A stretch of DNA of 64,000 bases from Gordonia rubripertincta (GCF_038024875.1 NZ_CP136136.1:4402001-4466000), one strand, 5' to 3'. Positions 36,771-45,815 are shown, numbered from the stretch's first letter. Made by a program: numbers and translations. The notes: generated by a model from the letters alone, not told the origin.

Positions 36771-37253
36771 TCAATAGATCGGCGCATCACCCCGTCGATG
36801 CTCGAAGACCAGCGACGTGGTGGTGCCCGCGACCTCGCGACGGCTGTTGAGCCGCTCGACGAACTGGCGCAGCGTCTCGGTGTCGGCCGTGGCCACGTGG
36901 AGCATGTAGTCGTCGGCACCGGCGAGGAAGAACACGTCGATCACCTCGTCGTAGGCGGCGATCTCGCCGACGAATTGCCGGATCTGCCCTCGGGCGTCGG
37001 ACTGGAGACTGACCGCGACCATGGCGCGCAGCGGGCGGCCGACGGCGGCCGGGTCGACGTCGGCGAAGAATCCACGGATCACACCGAGCTCGACGAGCCT
37101 GCGCATGCGGCCGTGACACGTCGACGCGGCGATCCCGACACGTTGTGCCAGCTCACTGTTGGGCATACGGGCATCGGACTGGAGGAGCTTCAGCAGTTCG
37201 CGGTCCGTCGCGTCGAGCTCTCCGAGCTGAACATCCTTCGGTGCAGTGGGCAT
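36771..37253 (-). CDS. Lrp/AsnC family regulator, AldR-like
   Basis: A 160-residue regulator. The N-terminal helix-turn-helix is LDATDRELLKLLQSDARMPNSELAQRVGIAASTCHGRMRRLVELGVIRGF; the C-terminal RAM domain includes VAVSLQSDARGQIRQFV and VIDVFFLAGADDYMLHVAT. The start at 37253 (MPTAPKDVQLGE) is preferred over 37343. It is divergent from ald, as AldR (Rv2779c) is from ald (Rv2780). It likely senses amino acids and controls ald. Confidence 0.9.
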   Translation of the reverse strand: MPTAPKDVQLGELDATDRELLKLLQSDARMPNSELAQRVGIAASTCHGRMRRLVELGVIRGFFADVDPAAVGRPLRAMVAVSLQSDARGQIRQFVGEIAAYDEVIDVFFLAGADDYMLHVATADTETLRQFVERLNSRREVAGTTTSLVFEHRRGDAPIY

Positions 37254-37351
37254 CTCACCGTCCTGAGTGGAAACATCTTCGCCGAGACCGGCCTGTCGAG
37301 AATCTTGTTCACGAATATTGTGGCACTTCTGAAGTTCCTTCACGCTTGAGA

Positions 37352-37362
37352 CAGATTATCTG
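37352..37362. promoter_or_regulatory. Candidate AldR/Lrp operator in the aldR-ald gap
   Basis: CAGATTATCTG is an 11-bp perfect palindrome with an A/T centre, located 29 bp before the ald ATG in the 137-bp divergent gap. This form is typical of Lrp-family half-site pairs. Role inferred from position. Confidence 0.45.
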
Positions 37363-37390
37363 CACAAACTTCGAAACGAGAGGGAGCATC

Positions 37391-38506
37391 ATGCGCGTCG
37401 GGATCCCCACCGAGATCAAGAACCATGAGTACCGCGTCGCCATCACCCCGGCGGGCGTCGCGGAGCTGCACCACCGCGGTCACGAGGTGATCGTCCAGGC
37501 GGGCGCCGGTGAGGGGTCGGCCGTCACCGACAACGACTACAAGGCAGCCGGCGCGCAGATCCTCGGCACCGCCGCCGAGGTCTGGGACCAGGCCGAACTG
37601 CTGCTCAAGGTCAAGGAGCCGATCGCCTCCGAGTTCGACCTCATGCGCGAGGGCCAGACGATCTTCACCTATCTCCATCTGGCCGCCGGCAAGGAGTGCA
37701 CCGACGCGCTGCTGGCCTCGGGCACCACGTCCATCGCCTACGAGATGGTCCGCACCGCCGACGGCGCGCTCCCCCTGCTCGCCCCGATGAGCGAGGTCGC
37801 CGGCCGTCTCGCACCCCAGGTCGGCGCCTATCACCTGATGAAGTCCGAGGGCGGGCGCGGCGTCCTCATGGGCGGCGTCCCCGGCACCGAGTCCGCCGAG
37901 GTCGTCGTGATCGGCGGCGGGGTCAGCGGCGTCAACGCCGCGACGATCGCCGTCGGCATGGGTGCGCAGGTCACTGTCTTCGACCTCGACATCGCCAAGC
38001 TGCGCGCGATCGACGCCCGGTTCGCCGGCCGCGTCCACACCCGCTACAGCACCAAACTCGCGCTCGACGAGGCGATCAAGAAGGCCGACCTGGTCATCGG
38101 CGCCGTGCTCGTCCCGGGCGCGAAGGCACCGGTTCTGGTGCCCAACAGCCTTGTCGACCAGATGAAACCGGGCGCGGTTCTCGTCGACATCGCGATCGAT
38201 CAGGGCGGTTGCTTCGAGGATTCACACCCCACGACCCACGCCGACCCGACCTTCACCGTGCACGACACCACCTTCTACTGCGTGGCCAACATGCCCGGCA
38301 CCGTCGCCCGCACGTCGACGCAGGCGCTCACCGGGGCGACCCTCCCCTACGTGCTGCGCCTGGCCGACCAGGGCTGGGAGACCGCCTGCGACACCGATCC
38401 GGCACTGGCATCGGGGCTGAGCACCCACCGCGGCGAGTTGTTCACCGCCGAGGTCGGCGAGGCGCTCGGTCTCCCCGTCGCGCCGATGCCGTTCGCACAC
38501 AACTGA
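37391..38506 (+). CDS. ald: Alanine dehydrogenase
   Basis: Interconverts alanine and pyruvate/ammonia with NAD(H). The 371-residue sequence starts MRVGIPTEIKNHEYRVAITPAGV, has the catalytic Lys in ELLLKVKEPI and His in IFTYLHLAAG, the NAD motif VVVIGGGVSGVNAATIAVGMGAQVTVFDLD, and ends with the conserved DSHPTTHADPTFTVHDTTFYCVANMPGTVARTSTQALTGATLPY. Controlled by the adjacent AldR-like regulator, by analogy with M. tuberculosis. Confidence 0.97.
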   Translation: MRVGIPTEIKNHEYRVAITPAGVAELHHRGHEVIVQAGAGEGSAVTDNDYKAAGAQILGTAAEVWDQAELLLKVKEPIASEFDLMREGQTIFTYLHLAAGKECTDALLASGTTSIAYEMVRTADGALPLLAPMSEVAGRLAPQVGAYHLMKSEGGRGVLMGGVPGTESAEVVVIGGGVSGVNAATIAVGMGAQVTVFDLDIAKLRAIDARFAGRVHTRYSTKLALDEAIKKADLVIGAVLVPGAKAPVLVPNSLVDQMKPGAVLVDIAIDQGGCFEDSHPTTHADPTFTVHDTTFYCVANMPGTVARTSTQALTGATLPYVLRLADQGWETACDTDPALASGLSTHRGELFTAEVGEALGLPVAPMPFAHN

Positions 38507-38525
38507 TCGGCGAGGCCACCCGTGT

Positions 38526-39284
38526 TCAGAAGGTGATGCGGGTGGTCCCCCGCCGCTTGCCGCGATAGCCGTAGCGGCGTTCGATGATCTCCCCGTGGCC
38601 GTCGTGGCGGATGCGCAGCAGGGTCGAGGCCCGCGTGCCGTATCCCGGGATGTTGATGAACTTCGGCGACAGGGCCGCCTCGAACTCGGCTCCGACGCCG
38701 GTGTCGGGCAGCCGCGCCGGGTCGGGGCGATCCTGATCGGCCAGCATGGCGAAGTAGTCCTCGTCGGAGGCGCCCGCGGAGATCAGGTCACGGAGCGCAG
38801 CAGTGCCGTCGACGACCTTCGGCCAGTCGTTGTCGAGCGCCCCGTTGGACACGCCATGCACGCCGTCGGCCACTCGCTCGGCGTGCGGTTGCGGCCGGTT
38901 CGTCACCCACCACAGATCCGCGGCGTCGCCGACGAGAAGGTTCACCGGGTCGTAGTCGGCGGCCTGTTCGACGACGCGGTCGGCGAACACCTTGGGGTCC
39001 TCGTCACCGGTCAGGAAGTCCACCGGCAACTGGCCGCGCGAGCGCACCCCGACGCGTTCGGGAGGACCGACTCGAACGTTCGTCACCATCGCGACGCGGT
39101 CGGGGGCATCGGCGGAGACACCCATCCAGGTGCCACCGGCCAGCGCGTCGCGTCCGGCGATGATCGGCAGGTCATCCCACCGGGACAGCGCATACGTGCG
39201 CCGTCGGTGGTACTCGTCGCGATTGGCGGCGACGATCAGCCGGTGCTCGGGATGCGCGTTCCACGCGAAGAGGATCAGGCACAT
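38526..39284 (-). CDS. NRDE (TANGO2-like) family protein
   Basis: A 252-residue protein beginning MCLILFAWNAHPEHRLIVAANRDEYHRR. Cys2 would be exposed after Met removal, as in Ntn-hydrolase-like folds, and NRDE is the family motif. GGTWMGVSADAPDRVAMVTNVR and GVHGVSNGALDNDWPKV are also typical. Bacterial members have no firm function; the eukaryotic relative TANGO2 is linked to haem/lipid handling. It starts 6 bp after the CBS-DUF294 gene. Confidence 0.88.
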   Translation of the reverse strand: MCLILFAWNAHPEHRLIVAANRDEYHRRRTYALSRWDDLPIIAGRDALAGGTWMGVSADAPDRVAMVTNVRVGPPERVGVRSRGQLPVDFLTGDEDPKVFADRVVEQAADYDPVNLLVGDAADLWWVTNRPQPHAERVADGVHGVSNGALDNDWPKVVDGTAALRDLISAGASDEDYFAMLADQDRPDPARLPDTGVGAEFEAALSPKFINIPGYGTRASTLLRIRHDGHGEIIERRYGYRGKRRGTTRITF

Positions 39285-39290
39285 GGCATC

Positions 39291-40763
39291 TCAGTTCACC
39301 TGGTAGTGGCTCATACCCGCCATTCTGCGCTGGACGCCGGCGATCTCCCGCACCGCCTGCGCCACCAGACTCCGGTCGAGCGGTGACAACCGGCCCATCT
39401 CCAGCACGTCGGCCGGTGTCTCGCCGCGATCGAACTGCGCCACCTGATACCGCAACCGCACCCGTTGCAGGACGTCGAAGACCTCCGTCAGCGTCGTCGC
39501 GTCGTCGGCGGTGAGCAGTGCGCTGCCCGAGGCCGCCTGTAACCGGGCGCGTGTGTTCACCTCGGTGGATTCGACGCTCAGCGCAACCCAGCGGGCGATG
39601 TTGATCAACGGCGTCAGCGCGTTGGCCTTGACGTCGAACGCGCCCGGGCGCCGGGTCAGGACGTCACGCATCGAACGGAGTCGTGCCTTGGTCGACAACG
39701 ACTCCTCCAGCAGCAACCGCATGGTGCGCGGATCGGCGCGCAGCGCGCCGATCATCTCGACTCCCGGTGTGGGAATGGGCGATTCGCGGCGCGACCCGAA
39801 CAGGGGCCGGCCGTCGAGGACCAGCGACGTGAAGATCATCCCCTTGTTCTCCAGCGGCACGTCGATCCACCCGCGCGCGGCCGTCTGCCACTGGGTGCGG
39901 GTCCGCGAGAACAGCGGCTTCGACGCGACGGCGCCGTTGGTGTCGACCGTCAGGCCGGCGCCGCGCAGCACGTCGTCGAGCTCGGCGAAGGCCGCACGGT
40001 AGGCGTCGAGCTCGGCCGCCTCCAGCGAGTCGTCGAAGACGACCGCGGAGTCGACATCCGAACTCAGCACCGGCTCCCGACGGGCATTGCTGCCGAGTGA
40101 CAGCCACGTGTACGCAGCGGCGTCGACGTCGGGCCGGGAGTCGACGACCAGCCGTAGCCCCCGCAACACGACGGCGTCGATGATGAGGGACGCGACCTGG
40201 GTGACCTCGTGTGCCGGTCGATCCCGCCGCACCAGATCGGCCACCAGCTGCGGGATGCGTTGCGCGTGTCCCTGCAGTTCCCCGACCGTCTGCGACCGTG
40301 AGATCTGTTCGCGCAGCGGCATGCTCGAACCGGCCGGGTCGGCGACGAAGTCGCTCGCGCCGACGACGCCGAGAACTGTTCCGTCGGCGTCGGTCACCGG
40401 GATCACCGTGAGGTCACGGTCGACGAGTTCGGTGAGGGCGTCGATGGCCGATGTACGGGAGTCCACGACGAACGCCGGCCCGTCGACGATCTCCCCCACC
40501 GGGGTGTCGAGGCTGCGCCCGGCAGCGACCACGCGCGCCCGGATGTCGGCGTCGGTGAGCAGGCCGAGACCTTGACCGGGCAGCGGGATCACCACGTAGT
40601 CCTGGTCGCGCTCGGTCATCAGCGCCGCCGCCTGGCGCACGGTCATGTCGGCCTGTCCGGTCACCGGCGCGGTCCGCAGCAGGTCGGCCACGGTGCGCGA
40701 CGCGGGTGTGTGCGCAGCGTCGCGGCGGTGCGCGACCGTCAGCTGATCAGGCGGACCGTTCAT
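39291..40763 (-). CDS. CBS domain - DUF294 nucleotidyltransferase-like protein
   Basis: A 490-residue protein. Two CBS domains occupy about residues 20-150 (ADMTVRQAAALMTERDQDYVVIP, SAIDALTELVDRDLTVIPVTDADGTVLGVVGASDFV). The nucleotidyltransferase core has the GlnD-like motif LSLGSNARREPVLSSDVDSAVVF, and the helical DUF294 C-terminal domain ends HYQVN. The layout resembles GlnD-type enzymes without HD and ACT domains. The target is unknown; CBS domains suggest control by adenine nucleotides. Confidence 0.88.
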   Translation of the reverse strand: MNGPPDQLTVAHRRDAAHTPASRTVADLLRTAPVTGQADMTVRQAAALMTERDQDYVVIPLPGQGLGLLTDADIRARVVAAGRSLDTPVGEIVDGPAFVVDSRTSAIDALTELVDRDLTVIPVTDADGTVLGVVGASDFVADPAGSSMPLREQISRSQTVGELQGHAQRIPQLVADLVRRDRPAHEVTQVASLIIDAVVLRGLRLVVDSRPDVDAAAYTWLSLGSNARREPVLSSDVDSAVVFDDSLEAAELDAYRAAFAELDDVLRGAGLTVDTNGAVASKPLFSRTRTQWQTAARGWIDVPLENKGMIFTSLVLDGRPLFGSRRESPIPTPGVEMIGALRADPRTMRLLLEESLSTKARLRSMRDVLTRRPGAFDVKANALTPLINIARWVALSVESTEVNTRARLQAASGSALLTADDATTLTEVFDVLQRVRLRYQVAQFDRGETPADVLEMGRLSPLDRSLVAQAVREIAGVQRRMAGMSHYQVN

Positions 40764-40916
40764 CTCTGCAGATCATAGGCGCGCTTCCGGCGATCGAATG
40801 ATCCTGCTCGATGACATCGGCGCCGGACGGCCGGGTCCGTGACCCCCGGGTCCGAGTACACCCTGACCGCCGGTCAGGGCATCATGCTCGGCACGGACTG
40901 CGTTCCACGAGCGAGC

Positions 40917-41447
40917 TCAGGAGAAGATCAACCGCCCGAGCTCGGCGGCGGTGTGCTGTATGTGCGGCATTTCGGATCTCGCTCCGTTGGCGACGAGGAC
41001 ACCCCCACCTGTGCTGTAGACGAAGATTCCATTCGAGTGCGCAGTCATAAACAGAACGACGGCGATCGCCAGCAGTATGAGGCCGAACAGAACCCCGAGC
41101 GCTCCGCGTGAATCAATACCGAAGAGGATGCTGCCGGGATCGACGGCCTCCCGGCCCAGGAATATCACTCCGATCGCAAAGCAGAAGACCGCCAGAGCGA
41201 AGAGGATGCGGATCGTCGACGTCGCACTGCCGCTACTGATCTGCGCGACGTGGCGCAGCGGAACCTCTTTCTGCAAATAGCCATAGGGGATCACGCCGAA
41301 CAGCTGGTGCGGATGGTGGACGATCACGCGGCGGTCGGTGACGGTCACCGTCGTCTTGAGATAGGTGAGAATCATGTGCGGCGTGAACTGTGTCTGAAAC
41401 CGGACACTCTCGCCCATCAGGAGTGCAGGTTGCATAGCAGCCGTCAT
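40917..41447 (-). CDS. Membrane protein with PH-like N-terminal domain, unknown function
   Basis: A 176-residue protein. The first 75 residues look like a bacterial PH domain (LLMGESVRFQTQFTPHMILTYLKTTVTVTDRRVIVHHPHQLFGVIPYGYLQKEVPLRHVAQIS). Two membrane helices follow (IRILFALAVFCFAIGVIFL and ALGVLFGLILLAIAVVLFM), then a short glycine-rich tail. The start could be ATG 41447 (GGAAGGCAAGGAA site, used here) or ATG 41486, which overlaps the upstream stop as TGATG. GC is lower than in neighbouring core genes. It forms an operon with the next gene. Confidence 0.7.
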   Translation of the reverse strand: MTAAMQPALLMGESVRFQTQFTPHMILTYLKTTVTVTDRRVIVHHPHQLFGVIPYGYLQKEVPLRHVAQISSGSATSTIRILFALAVFCFAIGVIFLGREAVDPGSILFGIDSRGALGVLFGLILLAIAVVLFMTAHSNGIFVYSTGGGVLVANGARSEMPHIQHTAAELGRLIFS

Positions 41448-41485
41448 TTCCTTGCCTTCCGGTGAGTTGCGGGGCGTGCTGGACA

Positions 41486-42679
41486 TCACGGGACGTATAC
41501 GGTGGTCCCCTCGGGTGAGGCGGTGTCGCTGACGAATTTGGCAAAGCAATGGTCGCGATCGAAGCCCTGCTGCCGACACCAGACAACTGCACCCGCACCA
41601 GATTGAAAAGTCTGCTCGGTAACCGTGATCCACCAGTCCCTCACGCTGAAGACCGGCCATTCACTGCTCCAGAGAAGTCGTGTCCCAGCGAATCGTGCAT
41701 CCAGGACGGCGAACTCCTCGAGAATGTCGGTGTACAGCCAAGTCCTCCCGTCCGCCACCAGCCCTGGTTGTTTGGCGCTGAGTTGGGCATGCCATCGGTT
41801 GTTACCGTTAGAGAGAATCTGCGGGCGATCGTGCGTGACCTGGTCTCGGAGGCTCTGCCCCGCCATCTGTTCGGGGTCCACGCCGTCAGGTGTGAATGCC
41901 ACGTCGGACTTGACATCGACGGCGGCAAACTCCGTGGCGGCCTGCACCTCTTGAACGGCTGTCGTGCCGACCGCGTCCACGGTGACCGAGAGCGCACTCG
42001 AAGATCCGATGACGTCCGGCAACGAGTAGTAACTCCCCGGCGGAAAGGTGAACGTGATCGATCGTCCTCGACCTCCCGATGGCGGAATGCCGATCGACTC
42101 GGACGATAGGTCGAATGTCCCCGACGCCACGAGCCCGATCGAAGATCTGACAACGATCCGCGTCGCCGAGTTCGACATCACATCACCACCGCTACAGGAG
42201 CTGGAACCGCTCGTCGTGACCGCGAAGCCGGTGTCGGTGAGTGACGTCGACACCACCGTCAGGCTCGGAGGAGTGCTGCACGACATGTACAGATCCGGGG
42301 TCGATGTTCGTCCGACTACGCTCCCGTCCGACCGATCCCCAGTCGACACACGTCCGCTGTCCAGGTTCCATACGACGGCCGCGCTCACAACAACAAGCGA
42401 CAGGACAAGAACTCCCAGCACGGCCAACTGACCCGAAAGCCGGGGCGCTGGTGAGCGAACAGGGTACCCGACCTCATGCATGGCGTCGGTTCGCCCATAG
42501 TCAATCACGGTGGGTGCGATCACCGTTCCAGGCGCCGCCGCGACCTGTGATTCGTCCGATGGAGTCATGGATGACATGGGGGCACCCGAGGCCGGATGCC
42601 ACTCCATCCAGTCAAGCGTCAGCGCCGACGGTCTGCCCGAGTCCCCGTGCGGTGCATCGCTTCCGGAGTCAGCCTCCAT
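41486..42679 (-). CDS. Single-pass membrane protein with large extracytoplasmic region, unknown function
   Basis: A 397-residue type II topology protein. An 80-residue disordered cytoplasmic part is followed by one helix (LAVLGVLVLSLVVVSAAVVW, about 84-104), then a Ser/Thr/Gly-rich beta-like ectodomain with a Cys pair (YMSCSTPP, SSSCSGG). The C-terminal domain of about 120 residues includes RWHAQLSAKQPGLVADGRTWLYTDILEEF, ARLLWSSEWPVFSVRDWWITV-type sequence and a second Cys pair (VVWCRQQGFDRDHCFAKF). Such QLSAK...WC...CF tails recur in actinobacterial surface proteins as I recall; no function is assigned. Codon use is less GC-biased than in the flanking genes. Confidence 0.72.
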   Translation of the reverse strand: MEADSGSDAPHGDSGRPSALTLDWMEWHPASGAPMSSMTPSDESQVAAAPGTVIAPTVIDYGRTDAMHEVGYPVRSPAPRLSGQLAVLGVLVLSLVVVSAAVVWNLDSGRVSTGDRSDGSVVGRTSTPDLYMSCSTPPSLTVVSTSLTDTGFAVTTSGSSSCSGGDVMSNSATRIVVRSSIGLVASGTFDLSSESIGIPPSGGRGRSITFTFPPGSYYSLPDVIGSSSALSVTVDAVGTTAVQEVQAATEFAAVDVKSDVAFTPDGVDPEQMAGQSLRDQVTHDRPQILSNGNNRWHAQLSAKQPGLVADGRTWLYTDILEEFAVLDARFAGTRLLWSSEWPVFSVRDWWITVTEQTFQSGAGAVVWCRQQGFDRDHCFAKFVSDTASPEGTTVYVP

Positions 42680-42691
42680 GAGGGTACCTCG

Positions 42692-42961
42692 ATGCGCGCA
42701 TGGCCGGTCCCAGCTATCGATGTCGCGGACAGGTTTCTTCGAATTATGGCATCATCCGCGCAATTCCAGGGCGATGTAGATCGTTTCGAAACATACGCTG
42801 GCGAGACCATCACGACATATCTGCCAATCGCCTTCGGATACTGCGAATTTGCACGACACTGCGGAGCCAATATCACCGCCGCGACTGGTCGTCGTGAGCG
42901 GTTAACAATACCTGCCGACCCGGACCCCCAAGTCAATATCGGCGCGAATACAATTGATTAG
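42692..42961 (+). CDS. Doubtful 89-codon ORF in AT-richer DNA
   Basis: An ATG-started frame (RAWPVPAIDVADRFLRIMA..., then FGYCEFARHCGANITAA) divergent from the membrane operon. Composition is clearly less GC-rich than the rest of the window and third positions are not GC-biased. No recognised domain and no clear ribosome-binding site. It may be the remnant of an acquired gene or chance. Confidence 0.25.
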   Translation: MRAWPVPAIDVADRFLRIMASSAQFQGDVDRFETYAGETITTYLPIAFGYCEFARHCGANITAATGRRERLTIPADPDPQVNIGANTID

Positions 42962-43059
42962 TCACACAAAGAAATCGTTCTTGTTTGATCCCCTTTGGCA
43001 TCTGCCGCAATTTCGTATGAATCGGGCGATTCCGCCACCGAATCCGAACTCGCCCAACA

Positions 43060-43100
43060 CGCCGCTGGCCCGCATCGAGATTCGATGCGGGCCAGCGGCG
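43060..43100 (-). terminator. Strong hairpin terminator of pnp
   Basis: A 19-bp perfect stem (43060-43078 with 43082-43100) with a 3-base loop, GC-rich, beginning 6 bases after the pnp stop on the minus strand. It lacks a U-tract but is the strongest inverted repeat I found in the window. Confidence 0.8.
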
Positions 43101-43106
43101 TTCGGC

Positions 43107-45395
43107 TCAAGCGTCGGCGGTCGCCGCTTCGGCGGCTGCGGCCTCGGCCTTGTCGGCCTCTTCGTCGACCGGGACGAGGCTGATCTTGCCGCGCTCGTCG
43201 ATGTCGGCGATCTCCACACGGAGCTTGGAGCCCACGTTCACGACGTCCTCGACCTTGTTGACACGCTTGCCCTTACCGAGCTTCGAGATGTGCACCAGGC
43301 CGTCGCGACCCGGCAGCAGCGACACGAACGCACCGAACGCGGTGGTCTTGACGACGGTGCCGAGGAAGCGCTCGCCGACCTTCGGCAGCTGCGGGTTGGC
43401 GATCGCGTTGATGCGGTCGATCGCAGCCTGTGCCTTGACACCGTCCGAGGCGCCGACGAACACGGTGCCGTCGTCCTCGATCGAGATGTTGGCGCCGGTC
43501 TCCTCGGTGATGCCGTTGATCGTCTTGCCCTTGGGGCCGATCAACTCGCCGATCTTGTCCATCGGGATCTTGATGGTCGTGATCCGCGGTGCGAACGGGC
43601 TCATCTCGTCGGGCTCGTCGATGGCCTCGGCCATGACGTCGAGGATGGTCAGTCGGGCGTCCTTGGCCTGGCTGAGCGCACCCGCGAGCACCTGCGAGGG
43701 GATGCCGTCGAGCTTGGTGTCGAGCTGCAGCGCGGTCACGAAGTCCTTCGTGCCCGCGACCTTGAAGTCCATGTCGCCGAAGGCATCCTCGGCACCGAGG
43801 ATGTCGGTCAGTGCGACATAGCGGGTCTCGCCGTCGACGGTGTCGGAGACCAGGCCCATGGCGATGCCGGCGACCGGCGCGCGCAGCGGCACACCGGCGT
43901 TCAGCAGCGACATGGTCGAGGCACACACGGAACCCATCGAGGTGGAACCGTTGGAGCCCAACGCCTCCGAGACCTGACGGATCGCGTACGGGAAATCCTC
44001 GACGCTCGGCAGGACCGGCATCAGGGCACGCTCGGCGAGCGCACCGTGACCGATCTCGCGACGCTTGGGCGAACCGACGCGACCGGTCTCACCGGTCGAG
44101 TACGGCGGGAAGTTGTAGTGGTGCATGTACCGCTTGGACGTCTCGGGTCCGAGCGAGTCGACCTGCTGCGCCATCTTCACCATGTCGAGGGTGGTGACAC
44201 CCATGATCTGCGTCTCGCCACGCTCGAACAGCGCACTGCCGTGGGCGCGCGGGATGACCGCGACCTCGGCGGAGAGTGCACGGATGTCGGTGATGCCGCG
44301 ACCGTCGATGCGGAAGTGGTCGGTCAGGATGCGCTGGCGCACCAGCTTCTTGGTCAGCGAACGGTATGCGCCGCCGATCTCCTTCTCACGACCCTCGAAC
44401 TGCTCGCCGAGCTGGGCGAGGATGTCGGCCTTGAGCTCGTCGGTCTTGTCGTCGCGCTCCTGCTTGCCGGCGATCGTCAGGATCTGCGAGAGACGCTCGG
44501 TGGCCGCGGCGGCGACGGCCTCGTAGACGTCGTCCTGGTACGGCGGGTACAGCGGGAATTCCCCGGTGTCCTTGGCAGCGGCGGCGGCCAGCGACTTCTG
44601 TGCCTCGCACAGGCGGGCGATGAACGGCTTGGCGGCCTCGAGACCCTCGGCGACGATGGCCTCGGTCGGTGCCTGGGCGCCACCGGCGATCAGGTCGATG
44701 ACGTTGTCGGTCGCCTCGGCCTCGACCATCATGATCGCGACGTCGGCGGAATCGCCTTCACCGCTCACGATGCGGCCCGCGACGACCATGTCGAACACGG
44801 CGCCCTCGAGCTGCTCGACGGTCGGGAACGCGACCCACTGGCCGGCCTTGTTCTCCTCGGTCGGGATGAGCGCGACACGCACGCCACCCACCGGGCCGGA
44901 GAACGGAAGACCCGCGAGCTGGGTCGACGCCGACGCGGCGTTGATGGCCACGACGTCGTAGAGGTCGTTCGGGTCGAGCGACAGCACGGTGACGACGACC
45001 TGGATCTCGTTGCGGAGACCGTCGACGAAGGACGGGCGCAGCGGGCGGTCGATCAGGCGGCAGGTCAGGATCGCGTCGGTCGACGGACGACCCTCACGAC
45101 GGAAGAACGATCCGGGGATGCGTCCAGCGGCGTACATCCGCTCCTCGACGTCCACGGTCAGCGGGAAGAAGTCGAAGTGCTCCTTCGGGTGCTTCGACGC
45201 GGTGGTGGTCGAGAGCAGCATGTTCTCGTCGTCGAGGTACGCGGTCACCGAGCCGGCGGCCTGCAGGGCGAGACGTCCGGTCTCGAACCGGATCGTGCGG
45301 GTGCCGAAGCTCCCGTTGTCGATGATCGCGGTGGCCTCGGTGATGGCGTCGTCGTACTCGTCGTTGATGTCTTCGGTGGTGTTCACATCTGTCAT
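43107..45395 (-). CDS. pnp: Polyribonucleotide nucleotidyltransferase (PNPase/GpsI)
   Basis: A phosphorolytic 3'-5' exoribonuclease of 762 residues. First RNase PH domain (IRFETGRLALQAAGSVTAYLDDENMLL, RPSTDAILTCRLIDRPLRPSF), helical linker, second RNase PH domain (HGSALFERGETQIMGVTTLDM, VCASTMSLLNAGVPL, catalytic SDxxxGD-like DAFGDMDFKVAGT), KH domain (IGELIGPKGKTINGITEETGANISIEDDG) and S1 domain (GTVVKTTAFGAFVSLLPGRDGLVHISKLG). It ends with an Ala/Glu-rich tail. It follows rpsO, with hairpins in the leader. Confidence 0.97.
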   Translation of the reverse strand: MTDVNTTEDINDEYDDAITEATAIIDNGSFGTRTIRFETGRLALQAAGSVTAYLDDENMLLSTTTASKHPKEHFDFFPLTVDVEERMYAAGRIPGSFFRREGRPSTDAILTCRLIDRPLRPSFVDGLRNEIQVVVTVLSLDPNDLYDVVAINAASASTQLAGLPFSGPVGGVRVALIPTEENKAGQWVAFPTVEQLEGAVFDMVVAGRIVSGEGDSADVAIMMVEAEATDNVIDLIAGGAQAPTEAIVAEGLEAAKPFIARLCEAQKSLAAAAAKDTGEFPLYPPYQDDVYEAVAAAATERLSQILTIAGKQERDDKTDELKADILAQLGEQFEGREKEIGGAYRSLTKKLVRQRILTDHFRIDGRGITDIRALSAEVAVIPRAHGSALFERGETQIMGVTTLDMVKMAQQVDSLGPETSKRYMHHYNFPPYSTGETGRVGSPKRREIGHGALAERALMPVLPSVEDFPYAIRQVSEALGSNGSTSMGSVCASTMSLLNAGVPLRAPVAGIAMGLVSDTVDGETRYVALTDILGAEDAFGDMDFKVAGTKDFVTALQLDTKLDGIPSQVLAGALSQAKDARLTILDVMAEAIDEPDEMSPFAPRITTIKIPMDKIGELIGPKGKTINGITEETGANISIEDDGTVFVGASDGVKAQAAIDRINAIANPQLPKVGERFLGTVVKTTAFGAFVSLLPGRDGLVHISKLGKGKRVNKVEDVVNVGSKLRVEIADIDERGKISLVPVDEEADKAEAAAAEAATADA

Positions 45396-45783
45396 GTGGG
45401 GTGGAATCCCTTCGTAGCGGCTGCCGTTAGCGGCCGTCGTGATGCGCGGCCACGCAGAGATGGCCGCTTGTGCGGTTGAGGGTGGTCATCGCGAGGTGCG
45501 CAGGGTGCACCGAATGCCGGTGCAGTCGTGCTGTGGAGCTCGTCGCACGCGCGGATCGGACCGACCCAGAACGCGCCGAGAAAACACGGCAGCGAGTGAA
45601 TGGCGCGACGTTTCGCGCCCGGTTGAGTGCTCAGACGGCCTTCGATCGAAGCGGCCGGAACCATTGTTCCGGCGGCCACTACCGAGGACCGATCTGGCTC
45701 GTCGTCACGCACTGCCATCAGTTCACGGCAACGATCCGTCTGTCAGCCTATCACCGCGTCCTGTCAATACCTCAATATGACAA
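45396..45783 (-). promoter_or_regulatory. Structured pnp leader in the rpsO-pnp gap
   Basis: The 446-bp gap between rpsO and pnp holds no gene. On the pnp-leader strand it can fold several hairpins: GGCGCGA/TCGCGCC (45602-45619), the 12-bp palindrome CTTCGATCGAAG (45640-45651) and GCCGGAAC/GTTCCGGC (45654-45673). In E. coli, pnp leaders are cut by RNase III at such stems and PNPase then limits its own expression; similar autocontrol is inferred here. Confidence 0.45.
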
Positions 45784-45815
45784 ACCGGCCACCTCCCGTT
45801 CGGGAGATGGCCGGT
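45784..45815 (-). terminator. Hairpin downstream of rpsO
   Basis: ACCGGCCA-x-CTCCCG pairs with CGGGAG-x-TGGCCGGT, one internal mismatch and a tight loop, starting about 26 bp after the rpsO stop. No U-tract. Likely a terminator or 3'-end stabiliser separating rpsO from pnp. Confidence 0.65.

Larger units (their letters stand above)
42680..43106. other. 427-bp AT-richer gap between membrane operon and pnp
   Basis: Apart from the doubtful ORF and the pnp terminator hairpin I see no gene. The stretch 42700-43030 is visibly richer in A/T (for example attatggcatcatccgc, caatttcgtatgaatc), which marks the edge of the accessory island and probably contains the promoter of the divergent membrane operon. 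Confidence 0.5.
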
